Below are positions 11,285 to 21,799 of a DNA stretch of 64,000 nt, in pieces. Below the pieces are notes generated by a model, which ran no database searches, was not told the origin of the DNA, and was given only the letters and a program-made list of their open reading frames with translations. The translations under genes were made by a program, and so were the position numbers. Origin of the DNA: Mercurialis annua (taxonomy: Eukaryota > Streptophyta > Magnoliopsida > Malpighiales > Euphorbiaceae); NCBI RefSeq assembly GCF_937616625.2, contig NC_065570.1:49405665-49469664 (forward strand), read 5' to 3'. Position 1 is the stretch's first letter. Each line of letters opens with the position of its first letter.

Positions 11285-12900
11285 TCAAAAATCTTCTTCA
11301 GATACTTCAGTGTTTTGAACTTGTCTTGGAACTTCGAATTAGTTTTAATAAGATTTAAATCATTGGCCTTAATGTATATAGTGAAGGTGTTGCTTCAGCT
11401 GCACAAATCCTAAATTGTAAAATAAAAAAAATGCCTATTACTTATCTTGGAAAGCCTCTTTCCCATAAGAGTTTGAACATATCTAATTATGCACCATTGG
11501 TTTAGAACTTTGAAACCCATTTTCCACTTTGGAAAGGCAAGTTATTATCACCTACGGGTTGGCTGGTTATGTTGAAGTCTGTTCTTGCTAGCTTATCAGT
11601 TTACTACATATGTAGTTTTGCTATACCTTCAGCTATTATTCATACTCTTAAGAGTAAAATGCAACAATTTTGTTGGTCGGATCATCAACAAAAGAGGAAT
11701 TTGCAAGGTCGATTGGTCCACGGTTTGGCTTTCTCTTAATCATGGTGGTTTGAATGTTCCTTCTCTTAGATTAAAGAATCAAGATTTGTTGCTAAAATGG
11801 ATTTGGAAGCTTATTTTGTCTGGCGATATAACTTCTCTATAGTTTTTGGTGGTTAAGAGTAGTTCTATATATCCTATTGGCGTGATTTAACCTTTAAAGA
11901 TTATGCAAACTTTCTTTGCGATGGCGGGGTTCAAAGAAGATTTGTATCGACAACAATGAGATTTGAAGTTTGTTTCAATCAAATGTCAGTTTTAATATGG
12001 GAAATGGACATATTATACGTTTTAGGAGAGATAATTGTTTTCTGAATCAGTCACAGTCGCTATCATCAAACTCATACCAATCTGTGTAATTTTACTATGA
12101 ATAGAGAAGTTGTATATTTTGAGTTGTTGAGCTCATCTTCTGACCAAATTGATAACTTCATCTGAAGAAGGAGGTTGCGCATTGGGGAATCAGCAGAGCT
12201 TGAAAATTTACAGATTCAGTTTTGCAGGTATTCAAGTAAGAACATAATCTCTCGATCAGGTTGAATGGAATCGCCGTAATCAAAACTTTACATCGTCATC
12301 TTTTGTCAAATAGAGACCGTTATTCAACCCATCGTTCTATTTATTACCAAACTTTTGAAGAATAAGGTACCTCTAAGACAACACCTCCAACCATTTTCTT
12401 TATCTTCATCATTTGATTTTTATCAAGTAGTTGCCTTGTGGTATATGCACTGAAATAGAAACAAGACCCCATATAGCTTTGCGTTGCTCCTCAGCATGCA
12501 CTACTGTAAAACATTAAATTATCGACAAAAAAATTCTTATTTAGCGATGGATTTCAACCTTTTGGCGATGGAAAACTGATTTAGCGACGGATTTTAGCCT
12601 TTTAGCGACCAAAATATCTGTTGCTAAAATACAGTTTTCTAGTAGTGATGGTCTTTTTAGAGTGGATTGATTCGCCAAATAGGTATTATAACTTGGGTAG
12701 TTCTGTCCAGCATTAATAACTTCTATTTCTAGTGGTTAGGCTTGGGAAATAGCTAAATAGAAGGATCTTTGGATCACAATATGGGTGTTTAATGTTTAGG
12801 ATATTGGAAAAGCAAGAAATAAGAGGATCTTTAATCATGAAGCAACAAACTATTCAGACTTGAGTTTTCTTTGCATTACCAGGAGTTGAATCACTATAAA
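11285..12900 (+). pseudogene. LINE (L1-type) ORF2 3' relic
   Basis: Fragments in several frames match the second half of a plant LINE ORF2: an N-x-K block after the palm, then MPITYLGKPL (like IRYLGLPL), WKGKLLSPTGWLVMLKSVLASL, SLNHGGLNVPSLRLKNQDLLLKW, and at the far end WKARNKRIFNHE, matching WKCRNERVFNNK of the intact LINE at 17918-21799. Many stops and frameshifts. A CACTA MITE (12499-12647) interrupts it. The endonuclease and catalytic FADD are absent. Confidence 0.82.
12499..12647. mobile_element. CACTA-type MITE, 149 bp, TSD ATG
   Basis: Termini are CACTACTGTAAAA and TTTTCTAGTAGTG, the hallmark CACTA ends. It is flanked by ATG at 12496-12498 and 12648-12650, the 3-bp duplication typical of En/Spm-like elements. 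The interior has TTTAGCGACGGATTTTAGC repeats common in such MITEs. It sits inside the LINE relic. Confidence 0.88.
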
Positions 12901-12904
12901 TACC

Positions 12905-14680
12905 ACAACTGTAGTTTCTTTACATTGGAAATGATGTATTTCGAAATTTAAAATTATTCACTAGATATTAGTGTTTGTTCTACCTAGTGCAAGTTTTATA
13001 GTATATTGTTTTCCCTAAAAAAGATCTTTGGTAAAAAAAAGACAGTTCGTCTCTTATAGAGCCTTACCTTTTTTTCAGGTAGCTTTCTTACGCCTATTCA
13101 TCTAGTGGGGCATTAGTCATAATCGGAATTTGTCAAAGAAAGAAAAAATAAAGAAGAGGAAGGAAGGTAAGTTTTGTCTTTCTCAAAATAAAAGAACGAA
13201 CCAATCTTACCAGCTGCCTTTTCGGATGATGACGCTCTATTGAAGGTAGCCGGACGAGCGACGGAACCTGCTCTTGGATTGGCCCCCCAATCTTTTGAAA
13301 CACAGTTGACAAGCGAGCCAATTAATAATTAAATATTTCTCTTTAAACTCTTCAACATCATATTCTTTTGGTTCACCTTTCAAAGTTAGATAAGAAATAA
13401 TCCTTTCTAAAGTAGTAACCTGAATATCTTTTAATACTTTTAGCCTTACTATTTAAAAGCCGACGTCTTCTTCGTCCATGATGTTTGTTGCGGATCATCT
13501 TACTCAGACCCGCCGTACTTCCTTTTAGTACTTCTGAGAGATATAGCGGAAACATTTTGTTATGGTTGCGAGTGGGGAGTGAAAAGACCAATGCAGTAGA
13601 GAACGACCATATTTTCGTGGTCAAATAAAGGATTTTGGGCTTTTGTTTTCAATACCTTGTGGTCGTGCTAATTTACCCATCATTTGTGAAAAAACAATTA
13701 AAAAAAATATACCATTTAGATTGAAGTTTTTAATTTCATCGGAAGCACCCAAACTATTATGATAATTCAAACTTGTAGCAACACATAATAAAATATAAAT
13801 TAACAATAAATACACATTAATGATAATATCATATAATTATTTTTTGGTTAATTTATTTATTTTACATTATAGAAATATAATAATATTATTAATGCATATT
13901 TATTATTATTTATATTTATTTTATATTATATTAAAAATAGATTACAACATACCATTCTAATTATAATTAAAAATAAAAATAAAAGATTATTAGTTATCTG
14001 TTTTTTTAATCTTATAAAATTTGAAAAATTAAAGATGTTAAAAAATATACTATATGGCGATAAATTGTGTAATATTGCAAATAAAAGGGTCGGTTAGTAT
14101 GGTATATATCAAATTTCAATGGTATAAAATATATTATCTGAGAGAAATAGTGGAAATATTGAGTGTTTTCAGTAGTTCCGGTTAAGCATCAAGCAACAAT
14201 ACATTATCTCTCTTCAACCCTTTAATGAACTATGGCAAAAGTAATTGGTCTCATAAATCAGAAAATCGACTTAATTCAATTTGTTTTAGAAATATATTTT
14301 TTTAATGTAACTTTTGAATATTATAATCTAACTTAGTATAATATGTTAGATTTGGAAGTTGAAAATAAATACCCTTTACATTTGTTTTCATTTTGAGAGC
14401 TTCAAGGATGCACATAATTGGATCGACAGGTAAAGTCGTTACTCGTTAAGAAAGAAAATGGAGGGAAAAAGGAAATTGGTCTCTCCTTTTTGGGACAATG
14501 CTTCTAAAGATTACAACATTGCCCTTATATTGAGGCTTATAGCCTAGCAATAGCACTTTTAGGCAGTAGGCACATAGGTTTTCAGTTTTCTTCATCTTTT
14601 TTTTTTTTATTTATTTAATCCGACTAACCTTTGTTCTAGATGATCATATTTTCTCAAAAAATAATTTAATGGTTAATTTT
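12905..14680. other. Intergenic, with a GC-richer island at about 13030-13640
   Basis: The island carries open frames on the minus strand (13133-13321, 13373-13624) with basic stretches such as HHGRRRRRLLNSK. Its texture is unlike the neighbours and recalls organellar, especially mitochondrial, DNA, but no gene was recognised. The rest is AT-rich with nothing recognisable. Confidence 0.35.
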
Positions 14681-14694
14681 CATATTTTCTATTA

Positions 14695-15397
14695 TTATTA
14701 TTTTTTTTCAAAGTTAGAATATATTAATGAAGATGTAAATACAAACAATGAAAGTCATATCACAAGAATCTCAATATGATCTTTCAAATTTGAACAACCA
14801 ACTACTAAACAACAATCCAAGATAAGCAAAAAATAATCGAAAATAAAGATAAATCTATGACATGAATCTCGATAAATTTAACACAACAAAGAACTATGTT
14901 CCCGTTGGACGGGGTACTTAGATCATCCTTTTTCCGATTTGACAAGAAATCCGCTCTATCCGACGAAACTTAGCATTTTTGATTCATCTTCAAGAATATT
15001 CTAAAGAGATAGATTTAAAAACCTCCCCAATGTTTAGATTTACAAGAACTTGGATCTAAATTTCGAACAAACACTAAATAGTCTTGAACGATCTACAACA
15101 TCGGATCAAAGAGGTAAGAAAAAAAAACATAGCAATTTATTTCATAAGATAAAATTTCAAATCATAAAAAACATCTTAAAAAAAGTCTTATTCAATCAAA
15201 AAAGAGTAGATTTATACTAAATAAAACTATGGGCGGAGAGAAGATGATTTTCCGGTGACCGCAAAAATCATCTTCTCCCACCCTCACCAAGAACAAGATG
15301 AAGAAGATGAACTTTGTTTAAAGAGAAGGGAGAGCAAATTTTGTTTAGAGAGAAGGGAGAGCAAATTTTGTTGAGAGAGAAAGTAATTAGTACTATA
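14695..15397 (-). mobile_element. Non-coding poly(A) retroposon, 703 bp, TSD CATATTTTCTATTA
   Basis: Flanked by a perfect 14-bp direct repeat (14681-14694 and 15398-15411). On the minus strand it starts with CTCTC-rich sequence, continues through a GGAGAAGATGATTTT-type block and a GGCGG(T/C)-CCGG segment, and ends in a poly(A) seen here as T-runs at 14701-14708. It aligns in order with 53389-54215 on the plus strand. No long ORF and no convincing tRNA-type A/B boxes. Long duplication plus poly(A) points to LINE-mediated insertion. Confidence 0.82.
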
Positions 15398-15952
15398 CAT
15401 ATTTTCTATTAACAATCGTCTCTTTTAATTACAGTCCATAAATTTTATTTATGATTATATTTATTTTTTATTTTTTATCTTGTATTAATATTTTCTTTAA
15501 TGTTATTTCAACTTCATTGATTTCATCAGAAATTGATGATTTAACGGTCAATTAAAATTTTATTTGGATTGACAAATTTTCAAATGAAATCATTTAATAT
15601 AATTTATAAGACTCTAATCGACGCCATATTATCGAATTTTAATAGAAAGAAAGTTATAATGACGTCAAAGACCATTCTAATACAAAATAGAAAATAAAAA
15701 AATTATAAGTGTAAGTGTAATTTATAAGTTAAAATTTTAGAGACTATGAAACAAATAAAGTTGAGAAATTGTTAATAAAAGTTTTTCCAACTTTCACTTT
15801 CTCTCATATATAATCGTGCGGTTGAAATAGAAATAGAATAAGTGATTACTTTTTTTATCAACAATAATTTATTCTCTGATTACATTTTTATTTTGTATAT
15901 CATTACTAATCTTAATCATTTTTTCTTCTCTGGAAATCTCTTTTTTAGTGCG

Positions 15953-17674
15953 ATGGGTTCTCTCCCCCAAAAACCACCACAAAACCCTAACCCTAACTCA
16001 ATCTTCAACCATGCTCATGCTAGTAATTCTGATGGTCTCAACGTCAGAATTACACCTAGGACGTCGGATTCTCCCCTAGCCACAACAAATTTGATTTATT
16101 TCGAGAACTTTCCAAACACTTGGAGGTATAGGGATTTGGAAAAGGTGTTTGCAAGATACGGAGTTAATAGACGTGTCTCTCTAGCAACAAAATTGTCGAA
16201 GAGGAACTGTAGTTTTGGGTTCATTAGGACTGATTCCCAGGAAGATCTTTCATGGATTCTCAATCGCTTGAATATGATTTCTATCGGTAAATTCAATCTT
16301 AGGGCATACAAGTCAAGATTTCTAGAGAAGAAGTTGAAAATTGTTAAACCTGCTCAGGTGGTGTCGAATTATGCCCCTAGGCCTATTTTATCTCCTGCTC
16401 GGAGAGATGGTAGGAGTTACAAGGATACCATCGTGGGAGAAGGGAGTGGAACTTCTCCCACAAACATGATTGCGGCTGATCTTAAGATCACGCTTGATGA
16501 AAACGTAATCTTGGACACAAACGAATGGATGTCTAGATCGATTGTGGCAAGGGTTAATGACATTCAAACTATTTTGCAAACGAAGGTGTTTTGTGCATCA
16601 CATGGCATTGATACCCTGAAGGTTTCTTTGCTAGGAAGTAATCTGGTGTTGCTTGTGTTTGAAACAATTCACAAAGCTCAGGTGTTCATGGATTCTCCTA
16701 GAAGCTCACTTGCTGATTTCTTCCAGTCCTTCTACTGGGCGAAAGAGTTCAAACAGTCTTTTAAAAGACTTGTATGGGTGTCTATATTGGGTTTACCGCT
16801 TTATCTCTGGTCAACAGTGGTTTTTAGAGAGATTGGAGATTTGATTGGAGAATCAATATGTGTTGATATTGATGATCGTTTTGATTCGGGACGTGTTCTT
16901 ATTTCTAGCTCATGCCGTTTTATTAATCATTCTATTGAAGTTTCAATAGGAGATATTAAACGCACTGTTTACGTTACGGAATCAGGAGAAGAAGTTCGTT
17001 TTGTTGAACCTGGAAACAGTTCGTGCTCAGAAACTGTAGTTCCCGATTCTTTAGAAGATGGGAACCTACATTCAACTAATGATAGAGAGGTGAATCAGAG
17101 GAGTGTGAAGGCTCTATTTGCTTCTCAACCTTTAGTGAATGTTTCGGAAGAGGGGAGTTTTCAATTGGGAGTTGATTATGCTGAAGCCTCTACAGGAGCA
17201 TGCAGATCAGAAGGTGGAGTACATGTTTCATGCAAATCTGCAAAGGAATTACAAGGTGAGGAAGTAGAAGCCTCAAACCTTAACTCTGGTTGTAACTCAG
17301 AGGCAAAGAAAAAGCAGACTCTCAGATTGTCAGGAGGAAAGAAGACCATAGAAGATGGGGAAATTGATTCACTTCCTATCCGCAACATCCTTCCAGATCT
17401 TTTGGAGGTTGAAACTGGAACTGTTGAAGAAGTGGCTGTGGCAAATATTTTGGGGTCTGAAAACAGTGGATCCTTACCAGAGGTTCATTTAGTTTCCCCG
17501 GTGGTTGTGATTGGTGAACAGGAGGTTTCTCAGGTGGAGTTATTACCAACTTTGCCAGAGATAGACGTTAATCAAACAAATATCAACAGGTATGCCTCAA
17601 GAGTAATGAAGCGGATTAATATTTTGGGGGGTGTTGATCCTGAACCCATTACCTGTGTTGAAACTGGTTCTTAA
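15953..17674 (+). CDS. LINE ORF1: RRM-type RNA-binding protein
   Basis: 573 residues from the MGSLPQKPP start. An upstream in-frame ATG at 15842 is in the flanking DNA outside the target duplication, so it is not the start. Residues 46-121 form an RRM-like fold, with RNP2-like NLIYFENF at 46-53 and RNP1-like CSFGFIRT at 86-93. A DUF4283-like region follows (about 185-330, KRLVWVSILGLPLYLW). The C-terminal third is acidic and low in known motifs. Role by family: coats LINE RNA and chaperones target-primed reverse transcription. No CCHC knuckle was seen. The ORF ends at TAA 17672-17674, but the same frame stays open for 68 more codons. Confidence 0.9.
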   Translation: MGSLPQKPPQNPNPNSIFNHAHASNSDGLNVRITPRTSDSPLATTNLIYFENFPNTWRYRDLEKVFARYGVNRRVSLATKLSKRNCSFGFIRTDSQEDLSWILNRLNMISIGKFNLRAYKSRFLEKKLKIVKPAQVVSNYAPRPILSPARRDGRSYKDTIVGEGSGTSPTNMIAADLKITLDENVILDTNEWMSRSIVARVNDIQTILQTKVFCASHGIDTLKVSLLGSNLVLLVFETIHKAQVFMDSPRSSLADFFQSFYWAKEFKQSFKRLVWVSILGLPLYLWSTVVFREIGDLIGESICVDIDDRFDSGRVLISSSCRFINHSIEVSIGDIKRTVYVTESGEEVRFVEPGNSSCSETVVPDSLEDGNLHSTNDREVNQRSVKALFASQPLVNVSEEGSFQLGVDYAEASTGACRSEGGVHVSCKSAKELQGEEVEASNLNSGCNSEAKKKQTLRLSGGKKTIEDGEIDSLPIRNILPDLLEVETGTVEEVAVANILGSENSGSLPEVHLVSPVVVIGEQEVSQVELLPTLPEIDVNQTNINRYASRVMKRINILGGVDPEPITCVETGS

Positions 17675-17881
17675 CTTTCAGACTCGAACATCATGAATAT
17701 GAACAGGTTACATGTAACGGTCAGGAAGAGTGCCAGATTGCTTACTCCGGAAGAAGAAGCTGACAAAACGTGGGAAATCGGACATGAACTGGGAATTTTT
17801 AAGCGAGAGACAAGATCATCGGCAGTTAAGAAGTTGGCAAAAAACATGGCGTCAAGCAAGAAAAGGCAGCAGAAAGCCTAG
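17675..17881 (+). other. In-phase inter-ORF segment (68 codons, TAG stop)
   Basis: Same reading phase as both ORF1 and ORF2, bounded by TAA (17672-17674) and TAG (17879-17881). It reads KSARLLTPEEEADKTWEIG, then a basic tail KKLAKNMASSKKRQQK. It looks like a genuine ORF1 C-terminus separated by one stop, or a small linker ORF (ATG at 17693). Either a recent nonsense change in ORF1 or a readthrough/reinitiation device would fit. Confidence 0.6.
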
Positions 17882-17917
17882 TTGTGCGAGCTGCTCATCG
17901 AGGTGTTTTTTATTTCC

Positions 17918-20900
17918 ATGTCTATGCCATTTTCTTTCGTTTCATGGAATTGTAGAGGTGGACTTTCTTATCCGAGGAAGCAAATGTTTATTCGCAACTT
18001 AGTTTCGGCTAACGACTTATCTTTTATCGGTTTGGTAGAAACAAAAAAAGAGTTAATCGATGATTTTCTGGTTCGGAATTTATGGCCTAATCTTGATTTT
18101 TCTTTTGTTTGTATTCCTTCTATGGGTGCTTCGGGCGGGTTACTGTTGATTTGGAATTCCGTTTTGCTCAGTAATGTGGTTACTTCAAGGGGTATTAGAT
18201 GGATTGCGATTGATTTTGTTTTTAATGGCACTTTCTGTCGCCATATTCTTATCTACGCTAGCAACCTTGCAGCGGAAAGGGCCCTTTTCTGGCATGAACT
18301 GAGTTCTCTTCTTTTATTTTCTGGACCAGTATTCATTAGTGGAGATTTTAACGACACTTTATACCCGGAGGACAGACTGCAGGGGTCAGATTACACTTCT
18401 TCCATGCTAGCTTTTCGTGCTTTTGTTAATGATTCTGAGCTTCTTGATCTCCCTTTACAAGGTAGATTATTTACGTGGCAAAATTCATTCTCAAAATCCC
18501 GTATAGACAGGTGCTTAGTTTCAGCTGAAGTTGGAAACTTATGGCCATTCATGACGCTTTCTGCATTACCCGGGAATCAGTCAGACCATGTACCCATTTG
18601 TTTCCGTTCATCAAACAAGATTGACTGGGGTCCTAAGCCGTTTCGTTCTGTGGACGCTTGGTGGGATCACGATGATTTTGCAGACTTCGCAAAGAACAGT
18701 TGGAATTCAGTTTGTGCAAATTCTAATAATCTCACCTTGAGATTAAAAGAATTTCGGCAGCTGTTGAAGAATTGGAATATTGCTGTTTTTGGTGACCAAA
18801 ACAACAAAGTGAAAGAGCTAACTGTTGAGATCTTTTTAAAGGAGGCAGCTGCGGATTCTAATCCGGTTTCGGATAATGAAAAGCTAGTTATTGTTGGTCT
18901 CAAATCCGATCTATGGAAGGCGGAGAAAAGGTCAGAATCAATTTGGATCCAGAAATCTAGACTCAAATGGTCAGCTGAAGGGGATAAAAATACGAAGTTT
19001 TTCCATAGTGTCGCCTCTAAACACTATAGAAATAATTATATCTCCTCGGTTCTTGTTGACGATGTTATTTATTCCGAGCCAACAGATATGAAAGCTTGCA
19101 TTAGAGACTTTTTTAAATCGCTCTACAGCAAAGAGGAGGATGTGAGCTATGATTTATCATGTCTCGGTTTTCGGCAGGTTTCATCCGATCTTGCAGAAAT
19201 GTTGGTTGCCCCTTTCTCGGAAGCAGAAATTTTTAGCGCCCTTTCTTCATGTGGGGAGAGGAAAGCTCCCGGGCCAGATGGCTTCAACTTTTATTTTTAT
19301 CATCGTTCTTGGGTCTTCATGAAAAACGTCTTTTTGGAGTTCTTTGCTGACTTTCATAGGGACAATAAACTTCCGAAAGGAATCAATACTTCCTTCATGG
19401 TTCTGGTGCCTAAGGTCTCAGGTTCTTCTAACATCAAGGACTACAGGCCTATTAGTCTGGTGAATGGTTTTATTAAACTCCTCTCTAAGACGCTTTCTAA
19501 GAGAGTTGCGCCGCTTCTAGCTGCAGTTGTTTCGGATAGCCAGCATGCTTTTTTAAAAGGTAGGAGTATCTTGGATTGTTCTATGATTGCAAATGATCTC
19601 ATTCATTTGGCAACTAGGAGGAAGGACAAACTTATAGTTCTTAAGCTTGATTTTCATAAGGCTTTTGATAGCATTGACTGGGTTTATCTGTTAGATGTCA
19701 TGCGATGTATGAGCTTCCCAGAAAAATGGTTGGATTGGATGTCTATTTTGCTTTCTTCGGCCACTACTTCTGTTCTGGTTAATGGTAGTCCTGTGGATCC
19801 TATTTCTCTGAAGCGCGGCGTTCGTCAGGGTGATCCTATTTCGCCTTACCTATTTTTGATTGCTGTGGAGGGATTGAAATGCATTCTGGATAGATCTTGC
19901 CAATTGGGATTTACCAAAGGATTTTGTTTTGCAGATAATCATGACCCGATTTCTTTGCTGCAGTTCGCGGATGATACGCTTCTTTTTTTGCCTTATGATA
20001 TTGAGCAGCTAAAGAATTTAACCAGGATTTTGCGTTGTTTTGAATTAATCTCTGGGTTAACGATTAATTTCCATAAGAGTTCTCTTTTGGGAATCAATAT
20101 AGGTGAGGAGGATTTGTTGATTGCTGCAGACTCGGTAGGGTGTAAAGTTGAGCATTTCCCTATTAGATACTTAGGTCTCCCTCTATCAAACCGTGTGCTG
20201 CCTATGGGTACCTGGGATCATGTTATTGAGCGCTTTACTTCTAAGCTGGCTTTATGGAAAGGGTCCTTACTTTCTCCAGCCGGTAGATTGATTCTTATCA
20301 AATCTGTTCTCTTTTCAGTGCCGGTCTATTACATGTCGCTTCTCTCTATGCCTTCAGGAGTCCATTCTCGTTTGGAAAAATATATGAAACGCTTTCTTTG
20401 GAAAGGAGACATCTCGTCTCGTGTCCTTAGCAAAGTCTCATGGAAGGTTATTTGTCAGGGGTTTGATGAAGGTGGATTGGGTATTACTGGTTTGCATGAG
20501 CGGAACCAGAGCCTTTTGTTTAAATGGGTCTGGAAATTAAGGAATAATAACACTGAATCTCTTTGGTTCAATGTGATTTCAAGCTGTTCTTCGCTAGTGG
20601 ATTGGGACTATTTCTTTTCAGGAGACGTCAAAAGGCTTTCCTTTATTTGGAAAGGGATCCGTAGAACTTGCTGTATGGATTCAAGAGCTTGGAACATCTT
20701 TATTGCGAACATTAATTTTGCAGTCGGAATGGGTAATTCAATTTCGTGTTGGCATGATAACTGGATGGGCAATGGACCTGCAACAATTCTTTTTCCGCGT
20801 ATTTTTAATCTGTCAAATCAAAAACGAGCAACTGTTCAGGACATTTGGAGGACGGGGTGGCGTTGGAGGAGACGTTTGCGAGGTAATGAACTGACCGTAT

Positions 20901-21799
20901 TACATGATTTGCAGACCATTTTTAATCGGTTACATGAAGTGTTGGGGGAAGGTGATAAAGTGATCTGGAACTCAGCTTCTGGGCAGTATTCAGCTGCTTC
21001 CTTCTGTGGGTTATTAGCAGCTTCAAACTCTACTTCAATGGGTGATTCTGTTCAAGTAGCGGCAGCGGAAAACCGTGGGATGATGGCAGTTCCAGTGGAG
21101 CAGTTGACATCAGGTGTCTTGAATGCAGGAATCGGGACGGTTCACAGGCAGCTTATTGGAGGCGGTAACAGGTCTGAAACTCAGTCTGCCGATGGTACTG
21201 TTCACAGGCAGCATATAGGAGGAGATAACAGGTTTGAATTTCAGTCTACCGGCTTGCAAATGGGTACGCCTTCGTCTCATTTTTCTCAATTGTGGAAGTC
21301 CAAGATCCCACCAAGAATAAAATTCTTTACGTGGATCGCTATGCATGGTCGGGTTCCATCTCTAGAGTTCTTGCTTAAAAGATCCATTATTCTTGCCGAA
21401 AACTCTTTTTGCTTGATTTGCAATGAGTTAGAAACTCAGGATCATATTCTCTTTCACTGTGACTTTGCGAGGAGTGTTTGGTATGGTGTTTTGCAGAAGT
21501 TTGATGTCTCATGGGTGTTTCCTAGTAAGTTCATTGATGTCTTCTACCAGTGGCAGGAAATTGCAAAAAGAAGTCCGTACTTTCAGTTGTGGCAGATTCT
21601 TTGGTACATTATGAACTGGGAAATTTGGAAGTGTAGAAACGAAAGAGTATTCAACAACAAGATTACTGCTAAGGAGGACGTCATTTATTTTTGTTTTTTT
21701 AAGGCTGTTTTTATTTTTAAGAACAGTAATAGGAGCTTTCCTTATTCTAGTATGGATTTCTTGAGAAATCCTCATTGTATCATCTTCTCTGTTTTCTGA
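17918..21799 (+). CDS. LINE ORF2: AP endonuclease and reverse transcriptase
   Basis: 1293 residues from MSMPFSFVSWNCRGG; the open frame begins at 17882, but the first ATG is 17918. The APE-type endonuclease (1-225) has FVSWNCRGG, GLVETK, ISGDFND (about 142) and QSDHVPI (about 221). The reverse transcriptase has KAPGPDGFN, DYRPISL, LKLDFHKAFDS (about 575), GVRQGDPISPYLF (about 635), the catalytic FADDTLLF (about 683) and NFHKSSLLG. The C-terminus has CLICNE...HILFHC, a zf-RVT type motif, and WKCRNERVFNN. No RNase H domain. It nicks target DNA and copies the element RNA in place. The frame is fully open. A 60-bp in-frame tandem repeat sits in the linker (21137-21256). Confidence 0.95.
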   Translation: MSMPFSFVSWNCRGGLSYPRKQMFIRNLVSANDLSFIGLVETKKELIDDFLVRNLWPNLDFSFVCIPSMGASGGLLLIWNSVLLSNVVTSRGIRWIAIDFVFNGTFCRHILIYASNLAAERALFWHELSSLLLFSGPVFISGDFNDTLYPEDRLQGSDYTSSMLAFRAFVNDSELLDLPLQGRLFTWQNSFSKSRIDRCLVSAEVGNLWPFMTLSALPGNQSDHVPICFRSSNKIDWGPKPFRSVDAWWDHDDFADFAKNSWNSVCANSNNLTLRLKEFRQLLKNWNIAVFGDQNNKVKELTVEIFLKEAAADSNPVSDNEKLVIVGLKSDLWKAEKRSESIWIQKSRLKWSAEGDKNTKFFHSVASKHYRNNYISSVLVDDVIYSEPTDMKACIRDFFKSLYSKEEDVSYDLSCLGFRQVSSDLAEMLVAPFSEAEIFSALSSCGERKAPGPDGFNFYFYHRSWVFMKNVFLEFFADFHRDNKLPKGINTSFMVLVPKVSGSSNIKDYRPISLVNGFIKLLSKTLSKRVAPLLAAVVSDSQHAFLKGRSILDCSMIANDLIHLATRRKDKLIVLKLDFHKAFDSIDWVYLLDVMRCMSFPEKWLDWMSILLSSATTSVLVNGSPVDPISLKRGVRQGDPISPYLFLIAVEGLKCILDRSCQLGFTKGFCFADNHDPISLLQFADDTLLFLPYDIEQLKNLTRILRCFELISGLTINFHKSSLLGINIGEEDLLIAADSVGCKVEHFPIRYLGLPLSNRVLPMGTWDHVIERFTSKLALWKGSLLSPAGRLILIKSVLFSVPVYYMSLLSMPSGVHSRLEKYMKRFLWKGDISSRVLSKVSWKVICQGFDEGGLGITGLHERNQSLLFKWVWKLRNNNTESLWFNVISSCSSLVDWDYFFSGDVKRLSFIWKGIRRTCCMDSRAWNIFIANINFAVGMGNSISCWHDNWMGNGPATILFPRIFNLSNQKRATVQDIWRTGWRWRRRLRGNELTVLHDLQTIFNRLHEVLGEGDKVIWNSASGQYSAASFCGLLAASNSTSMGDSVQVAAAENRGMMAVPVEQLTSGVLNAGIGTVHRQLIGGGNRSETQSADGTVHRQHIGGDNRFEFQSTGLQMGTPSSHFSQLWKSKIPPRIKFFTWIAMHGRVPSLEFLLKRSIILAENSFCLICNELETQDHILFHCDFARSVWYGVLQKFDVSWVFPSKFIDVFYQWQEIAKRSPYFQLWQILWYIMNWEIWKCRNERVFNNKITAKEDVIYFCFFKAVFIFKNSNRSFPYSSMDFLRNPHCIIFSVF
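21137..21256 (+). repeat. In-frame 60-bp tandem repeat within LINE ORF2
   Basis: Two copies offset by exactly 60 bp encode TVHRQLIGGGNRSETQS and TVHRQHIGGDNRFEFQS. They lie between the reverse transcriptase and the C-terminal zinc motif, in a linker of low conservation. Confidence 0.88.

Noticed and set aside
15842..15952. N-terminal extension of LINE ORF1 with a signal-peptide-like hydrophobic stretch
   Set aside because: It lies upstream of and within the target-site duplication, so it is host flank read in frame by chance.
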